Assembly (NCBI GenBank): GCA_034401795.1
Contig: CM067366.1
Location: 73,641,087 to 73,705,086 of the forward strand
Source of the DNA: Chaetoderma sp. LZ-2023a
Lineage: Eukaryota > Mollusca > Caudofoveata > Chaetodermatida > Chaetodermatidae
DNA length: 64,000 nt
Direction: 5' to 3'
The notes beneath the pieces were generated by a model that saw only the letters and a list, made by a program, of their open reading frames with translations, did no database searches and was not told where the DNA came from. A program made the position numbers and the translations under genes. Positions 1-10,560 of the stretch are shown here, one piece after another (within the stretch, counting starts at the first letter, position 1; every line of letters begins with the position of its first letter).

Positions 1-39
1 GTTCATGCTGAGAATCTGGCTGTAACGCAATGATCGTGC

Positions 40-378
40 ATCTAGTTACGTCATTACAATGACTAGGCTGTTGTACAGACTCAATCTATCTCTATAGTGG
101 GACTGTAAACGCATCACTAGAATTGATCATGTTGCCTTTGATGTAATCTTCACCAGCTTGATACAGACATTAAAATGGACTATATCCATCCAGCGACTCG
201 TGATATCAGTATCTACGTAATGTTAGCAAATTCTTGTCCTCGTTTTGTGTGCGTCTGTTTTGAATTTTCAGACAAAATAAGAGGGGCTATTTTTCTGGTA
301 ACTTCATCATACAGACATGACAGAAGGCTTTGAATTTTATATCATCTGATTTTAGGTAAAATAATATTGTTTGATATG
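40..378 (-). repeat. Decayed LTR-like fragment of the same family as 29440-29815
   Basis: This stretch aligns by eye along its whole length with the sequence just upstream of the gypsy gag at 29243. Shared landmarks include a TACGTCAT block followed by ACAAxGACTA, a CAGCTTGATACAGACATT block and a TTTTGTGTGCG block. The order and orientation are the same in both places, so it is drawn on the minus strand like that gypsy. No gag or pol lies beside it here, so it may be a solo LTR or the edge of an element cut by the window. Divergence is high and the ends are not sharp. Confidence 0.55.
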
Positions 379-382
379 AATA

Positions 383-1060
383 GAACTGACTGGCTCCAAT
401 AATCGAGCCTGGTAAATTTTCAAAAATAAATTTCTCTTGACCGGAAGATGGTCATTCAATAAGGAAATATTTGTATTTTCCTGACCAAATTTGACCAGTA
501 AATTGTTGAGACAGACATTCGTTTGACAAACTTAAATAACTGTTGAACATGATTTGTGGTCAACTTTGCCAAAACTGTCCTCTGCAGTGGTCATGAGAAA
601 ACTATACTTACAAGCCAAGGGAAGACTATCTTAGAAGATTGTGTATCAAAAACTGACTGGCTCGATAACTTAGCCAGTCATTCTAGTGGTAATTATTAAA
701 AAAATAATTTTCTCTTGACATGTAAATGAACATTCACTACACAATGATCTGAATTTTTTCTTGACAATTAAGCCGTGTATCTTTTTTGCTAGTTTTTCTA
801 GGTCCTGTTGAACTGTAGTATAACTGGATTATTGTACATTCTTCTAGATTATAGCCGGTTTTAGGTAACTTAATCGTTTAACCCTCATATCAGCCAAAAA
901 TGGCTTATGCAGTGGTCTTATAAAATGTCCATTTGCAGACCAAGAGAAGTCTATTTTTGAAAATTTTTGATGAATGACTGGCTCGATAACCGAGCCACTC
1001 ATTAAAGTAGTAAATTTTCAAAAATACGATCTTGGTCTGCTGAAAATGGACATTTTCTAT
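383..1060. repeat. Cluster of three decayed hairpin MITEs
   Basis: Three related palindrome-like units lie at about 383-470 (half only), 575-745 and 905-1060. In the last, the left arm has GTCCATTTGCAGACCAAGAG and TTTTTGAAAATTT. A central block GACTGGCTCGATAACCGAGCC follows in two parts, and the right arm reads back through AAATTTTCAAAAATA and TTGGTCTGCTGAAAATGGAC. The same arms recur much better preserved at 59822-59946 and in part at 52310-52400. No ORF is present. This looks like a non-autonomous DNA element family that can fold into a long hairpin. Confidence 0.6.
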
Positions 1061-1260
1061 GAGAAAATTGAAATTTTCTTGAAGAAATTTAAGTGTTAAA
1101 GGGTTAATATAACCATGCAGGAGACATTGATCAGATCAGCATATGTAGTATCATAATCACGAACTAAGTCATTAGCTGCACATTAAGATATATAAATATG
1201 TACGTAAATGTGCATCATGCCTTTTCTTGTACAGAGGACATCTAACAGTTTCGAATTTAA

Positions 1261-1664
1261 GGCCATTGTTAGGAAATAGCTAGTTTAGTATAACCATGTC
1301 CTAAAATATGGTCATGCTACATGCGATAATTATTGATTATTACCAGACTGCCCCCATATTCATCATATTACCATACATCAATGGATCGAATGGGTGTAAT
1401 GTTTCATCAGTTAGAAGAATTTAAGTTCCAAAACTACTTTTATTACGGCTAAAACCAATAATTAAAATACATGAGTAATTATTTCAGAGTAGGACGGGCC
1501 ATTTTGCCAATGGCACAGCCTCCTGCTCCGAGCCTCCTTTTAGCATCCCTAGGCCATCTCCAGTCACAGCCCCTAAAGCATTACCAGTCCGATTCTGAAT
1601 TATTTCACCCAAAAATATAGATGTGAGCGGGTCATGCTAAGCAAGAAATTTCCTAACAATGGCC
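1261..1664. mobile_element. 404-bp element with 17-bp terminal inverted repeats
   Basis: GGCCATTGTTAGGAAAT at 1261-1277 is matched exactly by its reverse complement at 1648-1664. The flanks are TTTAA on the left and TAATC on the right, which allows a TA or TTAA target but does not prove one. There is no coding capacity inside. It is best described as a MITE-like non-autonomous DNA transposon of unassigned superfamily. The exact 17-bp match over 400 bp makes chance unlikely. Confidence 0.6.
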
Positions 1665-1757
1665 TAATCATAAAACTTTGGAAACTGTTTTGTACATGCC
1701 CGTGTCTTTAGTCATAATACAATAATTGCTTAACAATGGGTGCATGCCGGTAGATTT

Positions 1758-1758
<1 letters not shown>

Positions 1759-1823
<65 letters not shown>
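1759..1823. repeat. (TA)n microsatellite
   Basis: Uninterrupted TA dinucleotide tract of about 65 bases. The poly-Ile/Tyr frames that cross it are artefacts of the repeat and not genes. Confidence 0.97.
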
Positions 1824-1826
<3 letters not shown>

Positions 1827-2329
1827 CAACACGCTGTAATTGTGATATGGGCAACACCTTTGCCATTTTTGACCAAATATTTGACTCACTAACAGACAGG
1901 CTTATTCTAGTTGCAAGCAAATTGTTTTATTGTAATTGATTGTTTGTATACAGAATATTGCTGTTACTGATGTCTGTTACTTTATTGCAGAAATACTGTT
2001 ATACTGAATACATTATTTATTACTTTACTCAAAATGTATTCTGGTTTCATCTGATCTGACTCCTGAGTAAAATGTTGCGGACAACTCCGGACCCCTGAAT
2101 TTGGGGATCACACTTTTAGACACCTATGCTTAAGTCCTGCCAAGTTAAAAGTCAAAAGCTGTAAATACAAGTCACTATTCTGGCAAATATTTTAGTATCA
2201 GTTGCAATGAGCAAGTTCATATGATTAAAATTACTGTGTGGGCATTAGTAATGTAGTCAATAGCTCTAAGCATCACAGAAAATGTCTGTTACATACTATC
2301 TTCTCCACTTGGTGCCAATACCTGAGACT

Positions 2330-2665
2330 AAGATTTGTAAGAAATCTCATGTCTGAGTCATATTTCACAACGCATTTAATCTACACACATAATTTTAGTT
2401 CTAGTAAAATAGATTAGGGAAAGACGACGTGTCCTGATGTGTTTCAGCCAGATCTGTTTATATTTGCCAGAATTATCTCCATTGAAAGACTAAAATTTGT
2501 CAAAACTTTTGTGTCCTTGCCATGTTTTGGAATGTTTCTTCAGTAAAATAGATAGCTGAAATGTCATAAGTTCGTTTCAGAAAAATCCTTCAATATTCCC
2601 CAAATTTATACCCCTTGAAAGACTAAAATTTGTTAAAAACTTCGTGTCCGAGCCATATCCTGGGG
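2330..2665. repeat. Decayed tandem repeat, about 133-bp period, about 2.5 copies
   Basis: The block TTGAAAGACTAAAATTTGT occurs at about 2482 and again at about 2615. Each is followed by AAAACTT, GTGTCC and a GCCAT motif. An older third copy (AAGATTTGTAAGAAATCTCATGTC) lies one period earlier, near 2331. The copies have diverged substantially. No coding frame runs through them. Confidence 0.55.
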
Positions 2666-2669
2666 AAAA

Positions 2670-4290
2670 TTTTGTTCACGTAACACTGCACTTCAACAAC
2701 TGGCTTTGCGGCAGGTGTATATTGGATTTCACGAAAACTCTTGTTAGATATGTTAAAGACCTTCAAATTGATTAAGAATGACGTTGGCTATGCCAATGCA
2801 CACACGTACCACCATTAAACGTCTTATGGTGAATGCATATGGTCAAAAGTCGATAATGCTATTATGGACTTCTGATTTGGCCCAACTACTGAGAAAATCC
2901 AAAACGAATACTATCCCAGCCATATGACAACTGTTCATGCATGGAGACTTCAACTGCAAACCGAATAACTTAAGCAGGGAAGACAAGAATTCAGGACTTG
3001 GCTTGTGCATGTGTTTGTATGGAGAGGGCAAATACAAGATCAACGGCGATGTCGTGGTTGCATGCCTAAGTTCCAATGGCCCATTTGCCACAAGTATGGC
3101 TTTCAAATAGCCATGCTATCTGACAATATGAACAGAATACATTGAGCACCATGACGTGCCGACATGTTCTAAGGCTACAACAGCAGTCTTCAACCAAACA
3201 AACTAAATATTATGCAGAACAGAATGAAACCCTTAGCTCTGGGTGCTCATCCCTATGGATGGGCATACATCAATTTTGACCATAAGCCAGTTTTTACACG
3301 CCTTCAGATAAACCTAATGAATAACCTACCTAATGAAAAAACAACATGTCAGGCAAGAGGGTAGAATCACATATGACCTCACAAGCTCATCCGAGATACT
3401 GATGCAAAAAATGCCTTCGGGGAGCTGATAGCTAACACTAGTGTCGGCTGCAATCCGAAAGAGGTCCTAACCCAATGCTGAAATACATGGAATCATCGGC
3501 TACCAGCACCATAGGAACAACAACCAAATTAGATATACTGCTGACCCTTAACTAGTAGTAAAACTATCAGCAGAACAGAAAGCACTACCACTGCACATCT
3601 ATCAAAATGAAGACAACCCCAAACTACGCAGGGAATGCAATAACATCCTGCGCCACAGTGAATGCTTAAAGGTTCTTGCTATTCACCACGCAGACTCCCC
3701 AGCAGAGAAAAAATGCCGCAGACAAGAGCCCATTTTGCTTACTACCATCACTCACTGTACAAAACTGTGAAGGACATTTTATCGGGACAGGCAAGATCAA
3801 AGTGGATGCAATTCGAGAACGGCTCAAGGAACAGCTCACTGACCATGACGATAATCTCTTCATGAGCAAAGCCAAAACCGACCACAAGTACACCTATCAG
3901 CGACAGATGAGGTTATTGACAAAGGCATCCCGCTGCATGGTGGTAGGAATGGTGGAAGAGCTAAATTCTTGGGTCACTAATGTTCAGTGCCATATATTAC
4001 TGCATGCTGCGTCACGGGAAACATTGCTTTCGAGATCCTTTGGAAACTATGGAGCCGTAGATCATAAATCCCTCTCACCAAACTTTTCTGTTCAACTATC
4101 AAAAGAAGTTTGTGGGCACTTAGAACCAGTGACTGATATACAGATTCTAACAGGAGCAAATGCGCACACCACCACTACCACTAACGCCCTGCCTGAACAT
4201 CTCCACGACTTGTACACACACCCACACACACACACACACACACACACGCGCACAGTCTGGGACAAGCTATGCGAGTAAAAGACTTACTGC
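2670..4290. other. Unassigned stretch with an (AC)n tract at 4206-4248
   Basis: No recognisable gene. A 200-codon plus-strand frame at 3676-4278 ends by running through the AC tract, and its protein shows no domain I recognise. Neighbouring frames between about 3590 and 3780 look degenerate, as in a frameshifted transposon relic. Because a gypsy pol starts just downstream on the same strand, this could be the decayed 5' part of that element, but I see no gag or protease motif to confirm it. Confidence 0.4.
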
Positions 4291-4299
4291 TCAGGAATA

Positions 4300-5930
4300 G
4301 ACACCTTTTCCTCCAGTGATTTTGATTTAGGCGAGATGCACCTGGTGATCATAGGCCTATTAGACAACCTGTCAGATGCCTTCCAATGCACATGGAAGAT
4401 CAGGCATGCTTGCTACAGGGATAATAGAGCCTTCTGCGTCACCCTGGGCAAATCCCATCGTACTTGCCACCAAGAAAAATGGGTCACTACGCTTCTGCGT
4501 TGACTATAGATGCCTGACCTTCCTGTGCAAGAAAGATCCCTATCCGTTACCGCTCATCGACCACGCCCTGGACTTCCTTGCGGGCTCTCAGTGGTTCTCC
4601 ACTCTTGACTTAGCGAGTAGATACTGGCAGGTAGCCATGGAAGCACATAGAAAAGACAGGCTTTTGCTGTAGGGATGGCCTGTTTCAGTTTCGCAAATTA
4701 CCGTTCTGCCTGTCTAACACTCCTAGCACATTTGAGACTTATGGAATGCATTCTTACACCAATGCAACTTTGTCTATGTTACGTAGACAATGTCAGTCTT
4801 TAGAAGGAGCTTTGAAGAGGCAGCGCAAAATCTATAGATAGTACTGGATAGATTTGCCACTGCCAGTCTCAAACTCAAGCCTGGTAAATGTCATCTATTC
4901 AGAGAAAGTGAAAACTTTCTGCGACATGTTATCAGCACCAAGGGGATCGGCACTGATCCTGAGAAAAATCAGTGCAGTGAACATTGGCAAACGCTAACGA
5001 ACTTGACTGACCTGAGAAGTTTTGTCGGCCTCTGCCAATACTACCGGCGTTACCTAGAGCACTTCTCTGATATTGCCCGTCCATTGCACCACCTAACTGA
5101 GAAAAATACACTGTTTGAGTGGACAGAAGCACAAGAAAATGTGTTCCAGACGCTTAAGAAATGCCTAACAGACAGTTCCCTCCTGAGAACATAATTCCAG
5201 TAACCATCAGCCGCTTAGAAGCACAGTTTTCTCAGCAATTTGCAATCTTGGATGCAGCAGAGTGGACAGAAGACATCCTACGCAATGCGCAAGTATTTGA
5301 TGGCGGTCTGAGCATCGTCATTGCCTGGCCTCTTGCTGGCTACAGACCCTTCAACGATGATGTGTCCATAAACCTTCTGAGGTGAAGTATTTCTATCAGA
5401 GATATGATCAGCTAAGTTTGGACAATGATCTTTATTACGGCGTACGCCTAATAATACTTGAAACTTGCAAAAACTTAGTGCTACAGCAACTGCACAATGC
5501 CGCAGGGCATATGACTGTAGAGCACACTAAGGAACACATTAAAACATGGTTCCATTAGCCTGGCATCCACACATCCGTAACTGCATGGGTGGCATGGTGC
5601 GAGCCTTGCCAAAAGCGCACCACCAAGCCCAAAACCCAGCATGCTGCCTTATGCACCCATATTGTAGGAGCACCAATGGAACGTGTGGCAATAGACATTT
5701 TAGGCCCGTTAACTACTACGCATGATGGCAAAAAAAATATCCTTGTCATCCAAGACTATTTCACCAAGTGCGTTGAAGCATTGGCCTTCGTGATCAGGAA
5801 GCAGCCATAGTCTAATAATTTTTTGTCGCCTTGGCGCTCCAACTGAAATCCACAGTGATCAGGGACACAATTTCGAGAGCGATCTGTTAAAAAAAATGTG
5901 TAAACTTTTGCGCATCAAGAAAACCCGTAC
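4300..5930 (+). pseudogene. Decayed Ty3/gypsy pol: RT, RNase H start, integrase
   Basis: Several frames carry gypsy motifs in the correct order. At 4376-4672 is reverse transcriptase with GIIEPSASPWANPIVL, FCVDYR and STLDLASRYWQV. Near 4780 the catalytic YxDD region has decayed to YVDN. At 5003-5194 is the RT/RNase H connection with LRSFVGLCQYYRRYL and FEWTEAQE. At 5589-5810 is integrase, with the zinc-binding WCEPCQ and the first catalytic Asp region RVAIDILGP. Stops and frameshifts separate all pieces, so it is dead. The integrase stops near 5930, where sequence of the unclassified element A begins abruptly, so the 3' end of this gypsy is lost. Confidence 0.85.
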
Positions 5931-8605
5931 CACGTAGTGGTAGATGCTGCTTTTATTTTTGCGGTCCTTCTGCTAAATCCTAAACTACCGGTTAGGTGTT
6001 AGATTTGTTTCCTAGATTTGGCGCAAGTGGCAGGGATTTCTACCTATCTTTTGACATATGAGCCTGACTGGCGAAGATGCTCGGTGTCCATAAGGTCACC
6101 TTCTGGAGCATCTCCCTCAGAAAGGCAGCGAGCGGACATGCTACGGAATGACAGCTTCAGAATCATATAACGATCTGGTTACATATCACACCGCAACCAT
6201 ATATAACATCACTAGGACAAGTCAATATTACAAGCAATTTGAAAAGCGCATAAAAGTTTATGTCAGGGAGTAAGAGGCAGATATCCATATCCAGTGACCT
6301 TCCCGTGAGGGCGTGGTGGGTTCTAAGACTGCACTCAGTGACTGTACAGAGTTAGAGGGAGATCTGCATCCCATCCGTCACTCGGTGTGTTGGGTGGATC
6401 ATTTCGAGATCCGGCTCCGGGGAACTAATGTTTGCCTGTCGTTAGGGTTAAGTTTCAGAATGCCCAGAGATGCACTGCTGGCCGGTTAAAATATCTTTTC
6501 GCAGTGCTTCCTACTTTGGCGGGGTTATCTATGCTAACTAGTATCCGAAGATACAAAGGAGGTGTTTGCGAAATCAACACTGGACTTCACCGCTTGGAAA
6601 CCCCAATAGTTTCCTAAGTTGGATCATGCCAACATGTCGATGGGAGGTCCAGACAATTAATAAGCCTTTCGGCTGGAGGAGCGTAGAAAGAGACAATCAC
6701 TCAATATAATAAGAGGCCATAAGGTATCTGTCAAATTTTATACAATCTAGCTGGTGTGCGGTGATACATATTTGCTACATCCGGAAAAGAGGCTTACACA
6801 AATGTCTCCTAAGGAGCGGTTATCCCTAACTACTTTTAAACCTATCCTATCGAGCCAGGTTTAGTCGATCACATGTCAGGTTCACGTAATGAGAACATAA
6901 ACAGTGACCTCAGTGTAAAATTGATACTGGGGGAAAAGCGATGCAGATTTAATGTTGCTGTATAGTATAGCCTAGCGTACTGCGGTCCTAGTGTTTTATA
7001 TAAAATAAACAAAACAAGTAACTAGGATGGTTGCTGCCATATACATAAACTAACTATCACAGTATTGACAGTAATTCAGGTCATAGGACCGTGCGATGCT
7101 CGTTAGTCATAAGCACAAAAATAAAGATAATATTTACATACAAAGATATAAACTATAAAATGCGGTCTCAGATGACCGGTCGGTACCTATTAGTCATCAG
7201 TACCTGTAAAGAAATGAATAAATACAATAGCTAAATGAGTACCTATTAGTCATCGGTACAGAAAAAGTTAATAAATCACAGTAGATGCTCCATCACAGAT
7301 GAGGAACACGCGATGTCATGATTCTGGAGTTGCTGTGAAATCTCTGCAGGCGAACTCTTGATGCGGCTCACTCTCAAAGATGGTGAAGATGAACGACTAG
7401 TCGGATGTCCACTAGATAGTCATAATAGCTAATACTATAATTAAGCAGATTGTTGAAAATGTCCGCACTGTAGCGGAAGTTTGAAAGTTGCCCGTGACAT
7501 GAATGGCTACAGTTAAAATTTATAATTAAACAATGCATTACATTCCTGGGTACACCGTACATGGTACACTGCATAGCTCTTGCGGCATACCAGAATCCCA
7601 CCAGCCGCAGCCTAAAGGTTAATTAACACATGACATGCTGCGCGGAAGTTTGATCACCACATTTCAGTGTGGTTCGGCAGATCTGATGAGTTGTCCACTA
7701 AGATTCACCACTCATTCTACATACTGGAGAAATAACATAGGGGCTGCGAGGCTCATCTGCAGGAAGACTCCTCTGAAGTGTTGGAAGTGAGGGACTCTTC
7801 TATTTAATTAGTTGGGCCCGGATGGCCATCCGAGGGCTTACAAAAAGTTATATGCGGATATTCGATTGCGGGCCAGAGACTAAGAACTGAAATCCGAGAG
7901 GCACTGCTGTGGCTAATAGGGAGCCACAGTCAGTAAGCAGTTGCCCACGTCTTGCACTGCTCTGGCCACACAACCTGCCACTTGTTCTCTCTTGCCGAAC
8001 TGTGGTCTCGATTCTTGATTTTTCGCTCCTTTTATACTACTCGTGACGTCATAGGCATGGCGCCCAGCCAATCAGCGGGCGATCTGTAGCCAATCAGCGT
8101 GCATATAGAACAGGTCAGGACGCTATCACGTAATAGACATCTTCCTCATTCATTTAGTACACGCATGTGTTTACGACGTCCAAGTAATATTTTGAAAATA
8201 ATTTCAATGAGTCAAATTAGGATAACTTGGTAATTTTTGGTACGATTTAAAAAAGGTAAATAGTTTTGGAATCCTCGTCTCATTCCGGTCCTGGTAGGTA
8301 TCAAGAACGACGAGAACAGTTAAATTTAAAGGGATTACGTGCACCAACCCGGTACACTTTAGTATGCATTCTCTCCCAATGCTGACACGTGTTGTCAGGG
8401 AAGCTCTGACGAGCGCATGTGCGCGCTACACGATCTCACGGACTTAGATGTTTTACAGAAACCTCTCTCATATGGCCTTATACATGCATACTATCCTACT
8501 CGGGAGTGGGGTGTGTGTGCTTGGAACGTACCCAGAACGGTCGTCCTGTACCCAGCTGAGCTGGGACGGTCCACACCCATCCGGTCGATCCGCGCTACAC
8601 TATAG
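5930..8605 (-). mobile_element. Unclassified promoter-bearing element, copy A (3'-truncated)
   Basis: Sense is leftward. The 5' end near 8605 starts with a TGTAG motif, then the promoter at 8020-8110, then a series of conserved islands shared with copies B, C, D and E. Examples are the GGATGGCCATCCGAGG block near 7830, the TCTTGCGGCAT block near 7580, TACCTATTAGTCATC near 7190 and TAGTATAGCCTAGCG near 6964. No long ORF crosses these islands in either direction. The copy ends near 5930 at the gypsy relic, so it lacks the MDRHTG-type ORF that closes copies B and C. By eye it is closest to copy B. The nature of the element is unknown to me. Confidence 0.6.
8020..8110 (-). promoter_or_regulatory. 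Pol II-like promoter of copy A
   Basis: Read on the minus strand: inverted CCAAT boxes at 8090-8094 and 8068-8072, a perfect CRE palindrome TGACGTCA at 8044-8051, then a TATA box (TATAAAAGG) at 8028-8036. The initiator region would lie about 25-30 bases further left, within the CAAGAATCGAGA block. Copy B has the same order and spacing, and so does copy C except for a decayed TATA. That points to a functional promoter module, although no transcript evidence exists here. Confidence 0.7.
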
Positions 8606-8746
8606 CCGTCGAGGTTATTACAACACACACTATCAACACAAAAATTGTGTGCCTTATGCAGCAACCAGGTTAGAAACTTAAAATTACCAGCGAAAAGGCA
8701 TTGGTGACGATTAACTAAGTAAAAATGATGCAAAAACTGCATAAAC

Positions 8747-9178
8747 ATGGAACTATGTTTTGCAATTAGATGCGTTTTACTATACCACCACGCGCCAGGC
8801 GGAAATCTTGCCACTTGCTCGTCAAGTGCCTCCACGTTGCTGACGCTCTACTCTCTGAATATTCATCTCTCTTCAGAACACCGAGCAGATCTCTATCTAA
8901 TAAACCAGTTCTTCAACAAGAAAATGATGGAAAACCGAAAATGTCACTACTGTCAGCGGACCTTCATCCGGACATTTGATATGCACTGGCATGTCCAGCG
9001 TATCCATCCTGATGCTCACTGGGGGTGGCTGTTGTGTTGGCTACGCCAACATCAATTTGATGTGGTGGTGTGGCACCTCGAGAGCTCCCACCGAGCGTCA
9101 GTGGAACTGGATGGAGGGCCCGCTGCTCACTCTCAGGAAGGTGCACGTGGGCCCAACATCGACCTCGGCGTCGGATGA
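8747..9178 (+). CDS. Short ORF with one C2H2 zinc finger (probably broken)
   Basis: This frame encodes one classical C2H2 finger at residues 66-87 (Cys66, Cys69, His82, His87; C-x2-C-x12-H-x4-H) beginning KCHYCQRTF. It is followed by a His/Trp-rich tail. An overlapping plus-strand frame at 8976-9317 carries an acidic tail (LEEECEYVAN, SSSADEENPS), so the gene is either frameshifted or spliced across this point. A Pro/Ser-rich frame follows at 9544-9768 and an AATAAA signal lies near 9869. The whole 8650-9880 stretch may therefore be one decayed small gene or a transposon accessory ORF. It diverges from the promoter of copy A on the other strand. Function unknown. Confidence 0.4.
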   Translation: MELCFAIRCVLLYHHAPGGNLATCSSSASTLLTLYSLNIHLSSEHRADLYLINQFFNKKMMENRKCHYCQRTFIRTFDMHWHVQRIHPDAHWGWLLCWLRQHQFDVVVWHLESSHRASVELDGGPAAHSQEGARGPNIDLGVG

Positions 9179-9317
9179 CACCTTCGGGCACCTGTACTTA
9201 GAGGAAGAGTGTGAGTATGTGGCGAACCACATTCACATCAATGGCAGCAGCAGTGCAGACGAAGAAAACCCATCGTTCTATCTTCGTCCGGCATCTGTGC
9301 ATCCTGCTCCGCCTTAA

Positions 9318-10000
9318 TTTCCCTTGTTGAAACCTGCGCACAGGGCAAGGGAGGACGGCAGCGCGACATTTTCGTGTCAAGCCATTCGAGTGCTGGAGCT
9401 TGTCTGTCGCACCTGCTGACACACCTGTGAGTAGAAAGCCACACCAACCTCTTTGAACATTGAGGGAATGCTTGTAGCGCTATTACAGCTTCAGACGTGG
9501 GGAACCTGGGCTTAGAGTTCCGCTAAGCACCCCATTCTCTCCCTTGGCGCCCCATCAGCGTTGCTGCCATCCTTTGGCAGACTCGGGGGACAACTCTGCC
9601 CCTGATACGCCAAAGGAAGCTTCCCGTCCATCCACGTCTGCGCCAGCAAACGGCTGCGCAACGGTGGTGAGCATCTCTGCATCACCACCACCCCCACCTC
9701 ATAGAACCATCATCGCCAACATCTCGGCGTCCATAATCCATGACAACGCAAAGAGGTACCAGCTATAATCACCATCTGTCGCCAAATCCATCATTTCACC
9801 GTCCGTATTCCTATGTGAATGATGGAGAGGACATGTGTTGGGATTCTCCAACACATGTACCCTCCTGTAAATAAAAACAGTGTCTGTTAAATTGACGTTT
9901 CTTATACACGTTCAATCTCAACTTTCTTCTGTATTGACATTAAAAATTAGCATGCCAGTGCTTCTTAAACGCACCCAGTCCGTTGGCCCTAGAAGCCAAC
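9318..10000. other. Spacer with possible 3' end of the zinc-finger unit
   Basis: It contains a short Pro-rich frame (9544-9768) and an AATAAA motif near 9869 in a TGTAAATAAAAACAG context. Nothing else is recognisable before the BEL target duplication at 10001-10005. Confidence 0.35.
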
Positions 10001-10005
10001 ATGAT

Positions 10006-10386
10006 TGTTCTGTCCGACTACTGAATGGTACAAAGAACGACAGACAGTTAACCTCTGCATGCATGAGTATCGACTTTATTAGATTTCAAACACGATGGAT
10101 GCGTATACACTAATCTGTTGAGTGCATGTTGCGAGTGCATGAAAGCGTTGATTACGTTCGTTGCGTGTGTTCATGGATACATGGATGCGTGGATGCGGTA
10201 AAAAGACTGTGCTAGCCATTAGCTTAAGAAAATGGGTATAATTACGGCGAATTACGACATAATAAAAACAACGTGGCTTGTTTTCTTCTTGTTGTTGACT
10301 TGGAACCACGCACCGGGCACGAGCGTTCTGAAACGACACATCCAAACACGTTCAGAATCACGTACTGTCCTGTACAGGACAGAACA
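10006..10386 (-). repeat. BEL/Pao 3' LTR
   Basis: 381 bp, ending with the 10-bp inverted terminal motif TGTTCTGTCC/GGACAGAACA. It is nearly identical to 17358-17737. Relative to that copy it has one extra base in a GCATGTTGCG run and four substitutions. Confidence 0.95.
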
Positions 10387-10431
10387 CTCCCCGTCTGATG
10401 GTTCTCTGAAGCATCACAAACCGATGTACTG

Positions 10432-10512
10432 ATTGATACGTTATATTGATTTATACGATACACCGATTGATACGATACACTTATTGATACGATACACTGC
10501 TTAATACGACAC
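10432..10512. repeat. Short TGATACGATACAC tandem repeat in BEL 3' region
   Basis: About five imperfect copies of a 13-24-base motif built on ATTGATACGATACAC lie between the gag-pol stop and the polypurine tract. They are non-coding in the element's sense. Sequence-level slippage is the simplest explanation. Confidence 0.6.
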
Positions 10513-10560
10513 AAGTAAATGGTCAATTAATACCTCTTTAGATTTCTTATTTGAAGGTAA

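Noticed and set aside
1668-1920. Poly-Ile/Tyr ORFs
   Set aside because: Translation of the (TA)n tract.
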